From: Holothuria scabra | Taxonomy: Eukaryota > Echinodermata > Holothuroidea > Aspidochirotida > Holothuriidae | DNA length: 64,000 nt | Assembly: GCA_037179385.1 (NCBI GenBank) | Contig: CM074190.1 | Span: 4,230,284 to 4,294,283, forward strand | Direction of reading: 5' to 3' | Shown here: piece by piece, positions 44,710-56,533 of the stretch | Layout: each line of letters opens with the position of its first letter | Position numbering within the stretch: position 1 is the first letter of the stretch | Position numbers and translations under genes: made by a program | Notes under the pieces: generated by a model | What the model was told of the DNA's origin: nothing | The model's input: only the letters and a program-made list of their open reading frames with translations | Database searches by the model: none

Positions 44710-46377
44710 GTATGAATCAGTTTACGATTGAGAGTGGTAATAGTGGCTAGGCTAGCCAACTTGGGCTGGTCTGAACATGAGTTTTTCATCCATGTGACTT
44801 TTAGGCATGGCAAAAAAATGGTTAATACCAGAGATTTGACAAGGGAAATTAAACACGCCTTAACCCCCTATCATGATTACGGATAGTGTCAGTCTGGATC
44901 CTGCAGCTTTAATAGCCTACAGTACTTGGACTGATTTGAAGATGTGGTTACATCACGTAACACTAATATATATGGCTTTTTCATTAATCCATGAGTTTTA
45001 ATAAGGAAAAATATAGAAGGGGAACAATGGGGAGAGGCAAAAAGGAAGATGATGATAGCGGCTAGCCCACGGCATGTATAGAAAACTATCTCTGCCCATT
45101 GGGCCCATGTGGGGAGAAAATAAGATACTACCAATACAATTTATCTTCATTTAGCAAACTAGTGGATGATGCAGCTAGTCTTCCTCCTTCAGCTGTTTAT
45201 GGACAGTTGTTCAGAAATTTGACCAAAAAGAATGTTTAGGTTGCTGTCTTTATTCAATCCTCATAGGCTTTAAGGTCCAAAGGTCATGTGACGCAAATCT
45301 GTCATATCCTGGTCACTTTCTTATTTCTGGCAACCTTTATGGGTAGGCAAACATTTTGCATACACATACTGTTTTGCTGAATGTAATTGACATTCATTAG
45401 AAGCGTACATAAAGAAAAGCTCTCTAAAGGACATGACATGCATCAACATGTTAAACCATTGGAGTGTTAACACCCTTAACCAGGTATAGCTGGAATGAAG
45501 TTGGACATATTATGATTAAGCAAAATAGTCTGTGGAAGTGTAAAATAAGGGCTGATTGTGGTTGGCCTCAGTGCCCAATCAATGAAAAAAGTTTAGCCTT
45601 GATGCCCTACCCTTTGGCCATGATGTCCCCCAAAAAGCTCAGATCCCTGGGACCAAAATGGCTGTGCCCCTAAAAATGTAGAATTCGAGGCCTGAAAGGA
45701 AACGAAAGGCCACCGCAGTGTACTGCAGTATGCACATTATCGGTGTAACTTGACCTCAATGTGGGGATTTTTACACACTAAACTTCCATTGACTGTATGG
45801 CAAGTTGTGATTGGCCCATTGCTTTATACATAGACTTGCTGTTGTATTTCGGTATGCAACTGCGGTGCAGGCTACGTAGCCTCAGCTTGTACAATGCTGT
45901 ATTGCATGGCATATGTTTCATTGTTAAAACTGAAATGCTAATTAAGAAAGCTGTTTTTATGTAGGAAGTGCCAAGTTTTTATAGGATTAAGTTTCTGTTT
46001 ATGTTGACCAAACATGTATTATTTGCTTTTAAGTGATAATTTAGAACTTTGTAATAAGGTCTGAGGGCACGGCAGCCATTTGCAGAGGGCACTGCGGCAA
46101 CTTTGGCTGTGAATTTTAACCATTTTACCAGGGCATCACTGAAAAAGGAAATGTACTACGGCAATGGCCGTCGTGGCTGCCGTTAAATTCGAGGCCTGGA
46201 AATTGTACGGTAGTTTTTCTCCTTTTTTTTGTTATTTTGAGTATTCATTCACATTATCATTATTATTGTGACTTGGATTCCTTGATAGTTGGTGAGTATT
46301 TGCTCCTCAGTTTCGGTACTATAATCTGCTTGTATGTTTACTCTTTCATTGCATTGTTTCATTCTCAATCTTTGCAG
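44710..46377 (+). other. Rest of the presumed 5' UTR intron
   Basis: The phrase AATTCGAGGCCTG occurs twice (near 45681 and 46187). The stretch ends with a polypyrimidine tract and acceptor (TCTCAATCTTTGCAG, ending 46377). No other exon was recognised. Confidence 0.4.
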
Positions 46378-46403
46378 AGGCTGTCTTAAAATAAGCCCCA
46401 ACA

Positions 46404-46500
46404 ATGACGTCAGGAAAGCTCTACGTAGGGAACTTGTCATATGACACAACTGAACACAGTGTCAGAAATAGCTTTGAAAAGTATGGGGCTGTTACTGAAA
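46404..46500 (+). CDS. cirbp: Coding exon 1: start codon and RNP2
   Basis: Encodes [20 protein letters not shown] and on to VTE. The acceptor before it is at 46377, leaving a 26-base untranslated leader in the same exon. The donor is GAAA|GTAAGT. Confidence 0.92.
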
Positions 46501-49500
46501 GTAAGTACTCAAAACAGGCTTTTAAAAGAGGTTATTTATGCTCACCTCAAGCTTTCATTTGCTAGGTACATATTCTGAGCAGTTTGGTAAAATTTGCATT
46601 ATTAGATTCCCATATGGTGTGGTTGTGAAGATGTGAGCAGGTAATACTGTCACAATTTTAAGAAAAAGTGAACTTTCAGCAATCACATATAACATCATTC
46701 CCTCACTTAAAGGAGGATTTCATCAGGAATTTGGCTATTTTCAGGGTACTCTAAGCTTTGTGCATCAAAACTCATTTTTTATTTTCTTGACTCTACACAT
46801 TTTAACAAAGTATTGTTGTAATGAGAATGAGTCATTCTGTTAACCCCCCCCCCAAAAAAAAAATTGTTGGTTGCATTGTGCACCACCATTGCATTTTGAT
46901 GCTCAAGTTTTAATTAGTAGTGCTAAGGGAAGTGTCCAAAGTTGCCAGTTTTGATGATGATGAGAACTAAGACTTTACTTCTGTTGCATCCTTGCCAGAA
47001 AGGTTCCTTCAAACTCAATGCGAAATTTTGCATTTCTTTAGCAAGGAAAAGTATTCCTTATAATACTATAGACACAGAATGATAGATTATTAAAATTGAG
47101 GCAGTTTGGTGGACATATTTTTAAGAAATATGCTTTCATCAGATAGGAGTTCAATTGTTTCCTGCTCAGGAATAATTTGTTTACCCAAACTTTTTATATT
47201 TCAACTGATCAACTTCCATAACTCATGTGCATAATATTTTGAGGAAGTAAAGCTAAGTATTTCTGGGGTTTATGGTTGATATTGAATGGTTTGATAGTGA
47301 AAAGAGCTATTTTTTAGTATGCTAAGTTGGAGCATTTCCTACACATTATTTCGCTCTTAACTTCTTCCAAGTTGGAAACACACCTGTACTTTGTAGAAGA
47401 ATGCCTACTGCACTATGGCCCATCTGTTCCCTTTGTATTGACATTTTATTTTAAGATTGTTACTGCTACTTTCTTCTCTTCACAGTAAACATTGTTACTG
47501 ACAGAGATACTGGAAGGCCTAGGGGCTTTGGGTTTGTTACTTATGCAGAGGTTCAAGATGCAGAGGATGCTGTGAAAGCTATGGATGGAGTGGTTTGTTT
47601 TTAAAAGTGTATTTGCCTAGATGGGTTTTTATGACTCTTTCTTAAATCCCTGAAGTGTGAGAAACATGCTTCGCTGGTCCTTGAACAGGGTAAGGATTTG
47701 TTTCACTACCGTTGACAGTGGCTATGCAGAAATCATTCTCTGACTCAATATTTTGCCTGATTCTGAAAAGCTTATCGACTTTGAAAAACCATGCATTTTG
47801 CAAGAAAATAATGTAAAGATCTCCAATTTGAATCTCGTTTGTAGAAAGAGTTATGGCCTTGTTCTGACAAATAATGGAAATGGCAATTGAGAGCAGCTGA
47901 TCACGTGACTGCACAGAAGTATTATGATCTGCAGATAGTTGGTTGCAACGAGAAGACACTGTACTGTGATGGAAGTGTTCAAGTTCCCTATCTTTGACAG
48001 CAAGCACCAGTATTTATCATTGGAAATATTTAGGATATGTGTGAATCAATAATCAGTTTAAAACATAGGCCTAGACAAGCCACGTTTGATCGTGCACATA
48101 AATCCAAATTTTCTGAGTTTCAGTGTTGCTGACATGAACTTGTTGAATGTTGTGGACATTGATAGAGTTACCTGCAGTGTTTGTACTCAAGATAAACATT
48201 GATATATGCTGGGTACCATAAAGTTGTATGTTATACTGGTAAATGGCATTTCAAACACATTCACATTGTATTCAGCCAGGACAATGAAAGAAGCGGTGTA
48301 GACAGGCTTCAACAATTTTTTTTTTCGTACTTGCCTACATTAATACCTTCTTGTCCAATTCAAATCTGTGGAGTACATATAATTTTTAAATTCTAAAAGT
48401 ACAAATGCCATTTTGCGCAACTCAAAACTTTAAGGCAGGGGGTACTTGCCGGGCGGGTGCAACGTCCAGCACAGTATTTGCCCGAGTGATTTTTTACTTG
48501 TCCCCGGCTGTCGGGCGGGGGATTTGTCGAAGCCTGGGTGTAGAGCCCTTTTACTTGAATCCCAAGAATTTAAAGGCCAACTGTTAGAAGAAAAGTCCAA
48601 CAGCTTATGAAAAATATTTCAAAATGTTGAAAATATTATTGAATGTTCAATGCTCACCAGCAGCATTTGCTTTTAGCACTTTCTTACTATTGTATTGGCC
48701 TATCTTAGGTGTATCCCCCACATACAGTCATGTCGAACTTGGGAACAACTCACCAAAGGGATCCCCACAAAGGACATGGCTATTGCTATGTTTGTAGGAA
48801 GCGAAGCTATATTTGTCTGTGTGGATAGAATGAAGCCATGCAACTGCATTTTGCTGGTTTCCTCTGAGGATGTGGTATTGTAAAAAACCCCTTTCAGATG
48901 ACTTTGAAGGCTTGTTTGAACAGTCATAACTATGTAAGCTTGTCACATAGGGCTTGGGAGCTAGGGAGAAGATGTCACCTTACTTCAATTCCTTTTTTGG
49001 CACATGGTGTACTGTAAGATGAGGCAACTGAATATCCGTAACTGTCACTCACAAGTGAGGTTCATTTCAAGCCTCTAATGCAAATTTTCCTTCAGAACAC
49101 AATTATAGCTTAATGTCTGAGTTCTTTCAAACATGCTGTGCCCCTGCCATATTGCTTTGGCCTATTCAAAAAAGAGTGCTTTAAGCAAGCCTGGACACGA
49201 GCACTGTAGTCAAGTCACTATGAAGAGTGTGATTTTAGTACACCTACATGAAGATAGGAACACATGTCTTGAGGAGTAGAATTTGAAGCACACCTACCAA
49301 AACATAAAACAGAAGGCCTCTTTATAACACCATGTTGTATTTAAGTGTCAACTGCATGCAACAAACCTAATTTGATCTTTTAACTGACTGGTTCTAGGTG
49401 ACTGTTTAATAGTTCACATATTGCATCCAGAATTTTGAGGATTTCTCTATAAAGAATCAGATGTAATACTCAGTTGTGGGAAAACTGTGATTCCACCCTT

Positions 49501-52500
49501 ATTTTTAGAGATATGCATTTGAGTAACAAAACTGGGAGATGCTATTGTATTGCTTGGCTCAATTACTACAAGGTTAAACCTTTTCTTGAAAGTCATGAAA
49601 AGCTGCATAAGAGTAACCAAATGTGACACATAGTACTTGTACTGCCTCAGGGTATCTTTTTGCCTATTCCAGTATATTAACATAGAGGATGGAAAGTGTT
49701 GCATAATAATGGGCAAAGAAAGTAATTTTTGTTTCTTTGCCAGTTGTAATGCTATTACTGAGTTTAGATTTGTTTTAATTTTATTTTGGTTTTTTTTTTT
49801 TTAGTAAGAGTGTTCTCTTCTTTTTTCCTCACCATGTATTTAATTTTGTAGACCAGCTGTTCCCAAATTGCTGTACCCATAAATGCAGCATTGTAGCTAC
49901 AAGATACTCCAGGCGAGGGACAGCAGTGATGTGCACTGTTGTTTTCCGAATTAAAAGCCCTTCCAACCCAAACACTCACAAATTCTCACTATCCTCACTA
50001 TATAAATTTGTCTATTTTGGGTCAACTGATGTTGGCACTTCAATTAGACAGTCATTGCAGTCCACACGCAGCTCTTTTTGACTACCACCCAATTGATTAG
50101 GATGCTAAATAACATTGTACAACTGAATGTGATATTTGCTTGGCAAGCACTCGAACACTAGGAATCCCCTTCACTTTAACCTGCACTTGTTCGACAAGGG
50201 TCAGATTTTCTGTTGAAACGTTGCATTTATTCAAAGGTTAATAATTTAAGATTGTTGTTTTAAGTTGGCACCTACAGTTGTTTACCCAATATGAATGATG
50301 TCTTAAGGCTCTATCATAAAGTTCTACAGCAAAGCTTCAGGTACAAAGATTGGTGATGCCAGTACTGAATTTAAATTAATGGACAAATTTTTAGATGATG
50401 TAATCCTCATTTGGGTCAGGTTCCAACAATTGAGGACCAAATGAGGATAAGAATTTGTGTTAGGTTTCCTCTTTTGAGTGGTAAGTGGAATGTGAAGTTT
50501 TGATGCAAGCAGAATATTTTTGAGTAATTATTTATGCACTGCACAAAATGTTTTATTTTATCAGGAACTGGATGGACGCACAATCAGAGTGAATCATGCC
50601 AGGCCAAGAGAGGACAGACCACGTGGAGGTGGAGGTGGAAGGGGCCGAGGTGGTGGAGGAGGATACCGCAGATCTTATGGTGGCGGTGATAGATATGAAG
50701 GGAGGGACAGATATAACAGTGGTGGAGACAGGTACAATGACAGAAATGGTGGATATGACAGTGGCTCATATGGATATGGGTAGGTGAAAGTGTTTGTCAT
50801 ACTCAATACTGGTGGACTCTCAAGAATATCTGCTAAATTTTATTTGCTTCGATGAGGTAGCATACCCCAATAAATTCCTTTATTGACTTACACACTATGA
50901 ACCTATTGAACCCATTTACCAAGTGCTGGAGTCGGCCAGTATTTGTGCTGCAGTGCAGCATAAACTATGACAAATCCCGCACAAAAGAATCAGAAAAGCA
51001 AGATGTAGAGAGGTTTAAATTTTAGCAGGATCTGCCTCACCAGAATAATTTTGCCATTTCTCCATTGGGACAGAAATCCATTTGCAATCCAGGCACTTTC
51101 TAAAATTTTTCAAAGGGGGAGGGTAAGGTGGGGCAGTGTACTGGTATTGATGTGAATACCAGCACTAGTGGTATAGGTCATAAAAATACCAAAGACATTT
51201 TGTGTTACTTATACTGATTCTTCTAATAAAAAAACAATCATTTTAAAGAAAAGAAATATTTGTGTCAAGATGTGTGGATGAGTAATATTTTACAAAAGTA
51301 TCCATATCCCAGTAGAAGCCTAAATTGTCGTATTCATATACCCTGCTGCATTAATATACAGGATGAAACAGGTGCTGTGCACTGTGCAGTCTCCTTCCTG
51401 CAAGACTTCTCAACCCAGAGTTGAGAACTGAAACTGACCACAATACTGGTTGTTGTATGGGTACCAATATTTTACTGTACCACCCAACCTTAGGGGAGGT
51501 GAACACCCCTCCCCTCAGACCCCTCCGCCATGTTAGCCACCCAAATGCCAGTTTCACTTATACCAGCTAAAAATTGCTCCTAAATTTGCTGGTGTAGTGA
51601 ATTTGGAACAAGGGAATTTGAAAAGGGGAAACCACTTTACTAGTTGTGATTATGTGTAGGGGGCTATGCTATGTAAAACAGGTCTAAATTATTTCTTGTG
51701 CAACTACTTCAGAATTGTTTGTTGCGAATGAAACACTCAAATTGGACTGACGTTACATTATCAAGGTTTAAACTAGCATATTTACATGAGTGGCTTTACA
51801 GCAATCGTGATCTGTTGGTTGGTATTAAATATTTCACTCCTAGTCCATAACCAAACATGAGTAATCTGTATAGTTCACCACATCTAGGAATTATTCCAAG
51901 TTGTAATTTTCTGTTAAGTGTTAGCCAAAAAAGAATACTTACATTCAGATTGCCAGACTTAAAAATGATCAGACTGATGAATGTTATAAATTGTATGCAT
52001 TACATTTCCAATAAGTAAATATGTTTGTCTTCTCTAAGCTCAACAACTTTAAATTCTTTTGTTATAACATTCATGCAAGTTGTGTGGAACTATTGTCCAT
52101 CCAAACTTGCCACATGTTGGTTTGATATACCCCCATAATTCCATTCTTGTGAATGGAAATGAGGAGTAGCCTTTTTTCAATCATGATGGTGGTATTGGTC
52201 GGCACATAATCTTTGCTACTCCAGCTCTTTTATTTAAACATGTTTTATTTGGCACTTCATTTTCTAATCCATATTTGGGGACCCCATTACTGTGGAACAT
52301 TCTTTGTACAATATTTGAAGGTAGGAAGCTTGGATAGCATTTCATACATGGTATGTGGATGCACATTATAATTGAAAAAATTCATGGAAAAATTCTGGTC
52401 TTTATCTCAATACATAACATGTATTGAGATATTTGTGGAAAGTGTTGTGGCAGAAAACAAGAGTCCTACAGGTTGTCTTGTAATACTTTGTTCTTGTTCT

Positions 52501-52539
52501 TTCAGGCGTAACAGGGGTGGCGGTGGAAATTACTACTGA
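46404..52539 (+). CDS. cirbp: CIRBP/RBM3-like RNA-binding protein, complete, four coding exons
   Basis: Exons 46404-46500, 47486-47589, 50565-50779 and 52506-52539 join in frame to 149 residues. Each junction has GT..AG borders, and the phases are 1, 0 and 2. Residues about 5-79 form one RRM: RNP2 is LYVGNL (6-11) and RNP1 is RGFGFVTY (45-52), the aromatic positions that stack on RNA bases. Residues from about 84 are glycine- and arginine-rich with RGG-like, RYN and SYG repeats, ending RGGGGNYY. One RRM plus a G/R/Y tail and this short length are typical of cold-inducible or glycine-rich RNA-binding proteins, which shuttle between nucleus and cytoplasm and affect mRNA stability and translation. 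The ATG context is AACAATGA. The paralogous tail exon at 11921 has the same phases, indicating gene duplication. Exact orthology to vertebrate CIRBP versus RBM3 cannot be decided here. Confidence 0.93.
47486..47589 (+). CDS. cirbp: Coding exon 2: RNP1
   Basis: Follows the acceptor TTCTCTTCACAG. Encodes [20 protein letters not shown] and on to KAMDG. The donor is ATGGA|GTGGTT, a weaker match than the other donors. Confidence 0.92.
48660..49147 (-). repeat. Inverted copy of the 8.6-9.4 kb dispersed repeat, in intron 2
   Basis: The reverse complement shares ordered blocks with 8635-9420 (for example GAAACCAGCAAAATGCAG, TTTGTGGGGATCCCTTTGG, GCACAGCATGTTTGAAAGAA). It lacks about 300 bases present in the other copy. 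Confidence 0.7.
50565..50779 (+). CDS. cirbp: Coding exon 3: RRM end and glycine-rich tail
   Basis: Starts [20 protein letters not shown] and continues into [16 protein letters not shown] and RYN/GGD repeats, ending near GSYGYG. The donor is GG|GTAGGT. Reading through the donor gives GGG TAG, so a retained intron would end the protein at GYG. Confidence 0.93.
52506..52539 (+). CDS. cirbp: Coding exon 4: C-terminal residues
   Basis: The acceptor is TTGTTCTTTCAG. It completes a glycine codon and encodes [10 protein letters not shown] and TGA. The RGG and YY end fits the family. Confidence 0.9.
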
Positions 52540-52900
52540 AGAGTGAGGAATCTGAGAAACCTTGGCTTTGTGGAGTGGTTTCAGGGGAGAAGTCTCAAGG
52601 AAAATGACATGTTCATCTTTTGTCTTGTCATGGATGGCTCTTTTACTACTGTATTTGTGTTTTGTGAACATTTAATCCTTATGAACTGATTATTAAATAT
52701 TTTGGATCTCTGTTGGTACAGGATTAGTGTGCCAGGTAGGTTGAAAAAGCAAAAAAAAATTCAAATGTTGAGCATAGAAAATGTAATGTAAGTTGTTCCA
52801 CTGGGCCCTCTGTAAATTTTTTTCTTTTCTTTTTCTATTGTGAAGGAAAAAAATTAATCTGGGACAGGTAGATGTAAATAAAGCCATTTCCAATTTTTGA
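52540..52900 (+). other. 3' UTR of the complete CIRBP-like gene
   Basis: No coding potential. AATAAA at 52877-52882 is the first strong poly(A) signal. Later signals near 53009 and at 54607-54612 could extend the transcript. Confidence 0.6.
52877..52882 (+). terminator. cirbp: Poly(A) signal AATAAA
   Basis: Lies 338 bases after the stop codon, in GATGTAAATAAAGCC, an expected distance for a short 3' UTR. Confidence 0.65.
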
Positions 52901-55311
52901 ACTTGTCTTACCAGTAGTGACATAAAAAAAAGTGATTTTAGAGGATGTTTTATTTTTTTGTGTGCCATCAGAAAATGTGAAAGCTAGCCCTTTGCTGAAA
53001 TTTCTGAATAAATTGTTCCTGATAGTGGCATTTTGCCATTTGACCTCCAGTCATGGAGCTCCGCAAAATGCATCATGTATTAAATTGAGTTGCTTTAACA
53101 TAATCAGGTCTTTCTTTTACCAGGAAAACATTTGAACTTCCACTGTTATCTTGAGTCTTCAAAGGCATGTAAGTTTGTAACTGGTCTCTTGGTTGCTTGT
53201 CTGTTGGACACTTGTCTACTAAAGAGATGAAACACCAAGGCTGGACTGTCTGTATGTTTGCCACTTCATTAAGGTTATTATTGTAGAATTTCATCCCTTG
53301 AAAGTTAGCTAACACAGTGTAATTGGAGTATTTTTTTTACTTTTTTTTTCATTAAAAAGGGGTGCTTCTCTGTAAGTCAAATGTTTTGTTAAGGTGCAAA
53401 GTGTGTTTTTAGTTTGACATAGTCCGTTCCTGCGTGCTATATTTATTTGATCCTTGTAGTCCTTTTTGACACCTTTAGCAGATTTGAATGTGCGCCCAAA
53501 ATGATTAAATTTTGAAATGGACTTAATGTCTAAGGGGCTAAGCAAACTAGTTGCTTGTCTGTTCTTGGCAAGTCATTGCTAGGGAGTAATTTTTTTACTG
53601 TTCAAAATTTGCTAAGCAATTAAGGGTTTCTGGTCTCCTCTGCCCCAAAAATTATTGAAAGCCTAAAATTACACATGTTCAAAATCTGCTACACAATTTT
53701 GCATTTTGTGTAGCCTCTAATAAAAGGCAACTCCAAATGAAAACAAGTTTACTGCCTGGTTGTTACATATTTTTTAACCCTTTAACTACAGAAGGTCATC
53801 CTGCCACACTGAGCTATGTATTAATATTACATATACACAGTACACATGATATAATAAGATTTGTGTGGATGTTGCCATATTTGCATTCACTATGCCCTAA
53901 GAGGATGAATATTTGTAACATATCACCTCTTCAAGACTGTTCTATGTCCAAAACAACATACCATAGGCAGCTGAGTGCTAAGATTTTACAACCAAACCAC
54001 ACCTATATAGTCATGGTTTTGCAGCAAAACTGCGTAGCGAAGGGGTTAGGTCTCTTAGCTTCCTAATAAGAAGTCAATATTTGCCTCAGATGTCACTTTT
54101 TGTTTGCTGTTAAATATTGTGGCAAGTGTTTTGTGTTACAACATTGTTTTTCTAAAATGAAATTTAATAATTAATTTGCCCAGTTTTGTTTTAAAGAATT
54201 TGCATTGTGGTCTGTATGTGATGATCCTTGCATCTCATGGTTGGCTTCAAGTTACCAGTTTTGTTTCATATTGATATGGGTATGCAGTCCTATGTTCAAT
54301 GACAGTTATGTTTGACCTTGAAAGAATATTGGCTCTACCCCTCTTCCGAAAAATATTTTTCTCTAAAGTTTCATAAAACCAGCTGAGTTAACTGAAATTA
54401 ATGCAAGGAAGAGTGTTGTGAAGGTTATTATTTCATCATTGCAATTAAATGCTGTAGGTATACAGAGAGTAACTTAAACTTGATCATCAGGCTTTTTTTT
54501 TTCAAAAAGGGTTTGAAAAGTCTAAAAATTTCAGCCAAGCAAAGCATTTTGTCCACATGTACAGGTAATGTTGTAAGTCTGTGATCAGTGTTGTACTAAT
54601 GACCCAAATAAAGTAATTTTTCATATATAGAAACTTGCCTCATGTTTCTCATTGGCAACTCTCCCAAGTCTTAAAATCAGGAAGTCTTTGTTAGTGTGAA
54701 ATGTTGGCAAATTGCACTTCCACAGCAAAAATCCCTTGGAGTTTTGTCAATATCATTTACAGTTCTCAAGATAAACCTCTCCAAAGTTTGGATGTTTCTG
54801 AAACAACTTGTTACTTATGCTTATACCCAATTTTGTCATTTTCATGTCACATGACCTTGAAGCATCAATTTTTTTCATCCAACAAGATGCACTATCCATA
54901 AATAATTTTGGGGGGCTGGCCGTCTTCCTCCATCTGGAGCTTTGGTGGTATTTTATTGGAACAATGGCTGATTTTGTCAGTACATCTGTTCAAAGGTACT
55001 GTGGAAAAATACTCTCACAGACATACATATATATAGCATTCATTTAAAATGATTTAAGTTGCACTTCAAAAGTTAACACCTGTTTCCAATATGTTGGTTG
55101 TATACTGGTGTATTTCCACAAGAGGATTTGTAATGGTGAAGGTCTGTTCCCCTTTTGTTACAATGTTAAAGATTCATAGTGCAAATTGTAATGCATTTAG
55201 TATGAAACTTCAAGTGTTTCTTTACATACAGTGGTGTTGCATACAGTGGTGTTGCATGCAATGGACCATTTTCCAAATGACAATCACAAAGACTAGGGAC
55301 TGGGATAATGA
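52901..55311. other. Extended 3' UTR or intergenic DNA
   Basis: AT-rich. A further AATAAA at 54607-54612 could mark an alternative distal end. No exon was recognised. Confidence 0.4.
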
Positions 55312-55707
55312 AATGAATTTGACAAAAACAACACATACCAAGGTCCATTGGTCCAGTCCTTTGTAATTGCCATTGTCAAAGGGTCTATGCAAGCTGAGGT
55401 AATAAGCAATGTCATAGGATTTGCAACTTCACAAGGACATCGGAAGGACGATAGCTTTCAGGATAAAATGATACCAATGATTCATCAGGACTTGCATCTC
55501 AGCTTATTGGGAGCAGTTGATGGACACTCGTCAGGTTGCTACTCTACTGTCATGGCCCAGGTGATTAAAGCTGGAGAAGCTTTCCCTCATATGATTGACC
55601 ATCATCTGGTTAGCTTGGCATCCAAATTATTTTCTGAAAAGGATGATAGGGACTGCGGGCTATGGAAGTACCAAGTACCCTCCCTGAGTCCCCCTGGAAC
55701 GCTTTAG
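55312..55707 (+). pseudogene. PP2C-like phosphatase domain fragment
   Basis: An open frame of about 131 codons ends at TAG 55705-55707. It contains ATSQGHRKDDSFQD and, 15-20 residues later, LSLLGAVDGHSSG. These fit the first two conserved blocks of the PP2C/PPM family (S-x-x-G-x-R-x-x-x-E-D and F-G-V-F-D-G-H-G-G), where acidic residues and the DGHGG loop bind the metals. Here ED is replaced by DD/QD-type residues and DGHGG reads DGHSS, so activity is doubtful. The frame has no ATG at its beginning and stops long before the usual 250-300 residue domain ends. It may be a pseudogene, a retro-fragment or an exon of a larger gene. Confidence 0.35.
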
Positions 55708-55785
55708 ATGGTGTAAGATTGAAAGCAAAATTGGGGAAACTTCAAAGTGTGTGAGAAATCACCAGTATATTAAATCCTGACTTTC

Positions 55786-56300
55786 TAGGTAAAAATCACC
55801 ATGGGCATTACTGCTCATGAGGGAAGGGTGGCACATCTAGTAAATCTGGAGATATGGTAACACTAGGGTCTGTCATAAAGGCCTAACACTGTGGTATACT
55901 TTCACTTCAATGAAAATCCCTTGCACCTGATTGGTGCATTTGCTCCATATGTATAACAGAACAGAAATAAATTGGTTAGTGGGGCAGAGCGAGGGATAGG
56001 TTAATTAGGGAAACGTCATTTTGTTAAGATTTTCCATAGCAATGAGAACTCAAACCAAAATAATTTGCAGAGCAGTTAAAAATGTGCTTGGTAGCCTAAT
56101 GTAGACTAGGGGAGTATGAACCCTCTCCTCCCCATAAATGTGTTAGATTAAAAGAATCAGTGAAGCTTTTCAAAGTATATGATAAATGCCAGTTATGAAT
56201 TCTGGGCAAAAATTTTCATGGACGCCTCCACTCGTGAAGGAAGGGTGACATGGCCAGTAATCAAAATGGCCTTGCACCTGATTGATGCATTTGCTCAAAA
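55786..56300 (+). repeat. Two diverged direct repeats of about 400 bp spacing
   Basis: GAGGGAAGGGTGGCACATCTAGTAA near 55829 resembles GAAGGAAGGGTGACATGGCCAGTAA near 56237, and CCTTGCACCTGATTGGTGCATTTGCTC near 55919 resembles CCTTGCACCTGATTGATGCATTTGCTC near 56270. They are probably parts of an old duplication. The 56179-56478 frame overlapping the second copy is not supported as a gene. Confidence 0.55.
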
Positions 56301-56533
56301 GAAGAAAAATACAATAAAAATAAAAAGTAACGTCCTAGCAGAAGACGACAAGAGACTATCCAGTCATAAAGTGCCCACTGCAATAATTTGGAGGAAGCAA
56401 TTTGGGCATTCAAGAAGTAGTGAAGAAGAACAAACAACAAACAAACAGAACGGCGAGAGGAGGAAAGAAAGGGAATAAAGTGGTTAATTAGGTAACATTG
56501 TCAATATTGTTTAGACTTGACGTAATATTCAGG

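Noticed and set aside
47642..48007. 121-codon minus-strand frame in intron 2
   Set aside because: No family resemblance, no splice context, and it lies antisense within an intron of a well-supported gene.
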